A DNA stretch of 5,659 nt from an uncultured Collinsella sp. (GTDB taxonomy: Bacteria > Actinomycetota > Coriobacteriia > Coriobacteriales > Coriobacteriaceae): the NCBI GenBank assembly GCA_958436995.1, contig CAUBMI010000091.1:1-5659 (forward strand), written 5' to 3'. Position numbers and translations under genes: made by a program. Positions 5,605 through 5,659 of this stretch are shown piece by piece. The notes beneath the pieces are model-generated. The model worked only from the letters and a program-made list of their open reading frames with translations, did no database searches and was not told the DNA's origin. The first letter of the stretch is position 1; each line of letters opens with the position of its first letter.

Positions 5605-5659
5605 AGTAAAGCCGCGAAGCCCCCGAGGCCGGGAGGGGTTTACTAAGGGGACAAACCCC
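5605..5659 (+). promoter_or_regulatory. Structured leader-like segment at the window edge
   Basis: GGGGTTT (5635-5641) can pair upstream with AAGCCCC (5617-5623, one G-T wobble) or downstream with AAACCCC (5653-5659, perfect). AGTAAA (5605-5610) can also pair with TTTACT (5639-5644). These pairings exclude one another. No coding start is visible. It could be a leader of a gene to the right, but the window ends inside it. Confidence 0.35.

Noticed and set aside
5428..5646. A 72-codon plus-strand frame with a repeated MFPNVN peptide
   Set aside because: The peptide repeat is only the translation of the two palindromic DNA copies; the frame runs through the terminator stem and has no ribosome binding site.

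Overview
The window looks like chromosomal DNA of a GC-rich gut actinobacterium of the Coriobacteriia. Collinsella is my best guess, from the general look of the proteins, the codon use and the GC-rich genes separated by AT-richer, hairpin-rich spacers. The genus is an impression, not something the sequence proves. There is no sign of phage, plasmid or insertion-sequence genes.

Layout from left to right. Bases 1-28 hold nothing I can identify. A GNAT-type N-acetyltransferase gene lies on the minus strand (29-670). A 276-base divergent spacer with two small palindromes separates it from purH (947-2554, plus), which makes the last two steps of IMP synthesis. Behind purH comes a 222-base spacer that is almost entirely hairpins: a long imperfect stem starting in the purH stop codon, a perfect 11-bp stem, and a strong intrinsic terminator. 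The terminator's T-run ends 16 bases before the next gene (2777-3508), a poorly characterised protein whose sequence suggests a divergent class IV aminotransferase fold. A 179-base spacer leads to a two-component pair: an OmpR/PhoB-type response regulator (3688-4359) and a short-input, two-helix sensor kinase (4369-5412). Together they resemble the BceRS/intramembrane-sensing systems that answer cell-envelope stress or peptide antibiotics.

The last ~250 bases carry no gene I would accept, but they are dense in structure. There are two identical 19-bp copies of a palindromic motif, the second sitting inside a 26-bp near-perfect dyad. Next come a tandem 18-bp repeat whose second copy forms the 5' arm of a bidirectional terminator, and a closing segment with mutually exclusive hairpins that may be the leader of a gene beyond the window.

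How the genes fit together: the regulator and kinase form one transcriptional unit and are the only clear functional pair. PurH, the acetyltransferase and the aminotransferase-like protein are probably expressed separately, or, for the last, by read-through past the terminator. The least explained parts are the non-coding ones: the purH 3' element and the paired palindromes behind the kinase.
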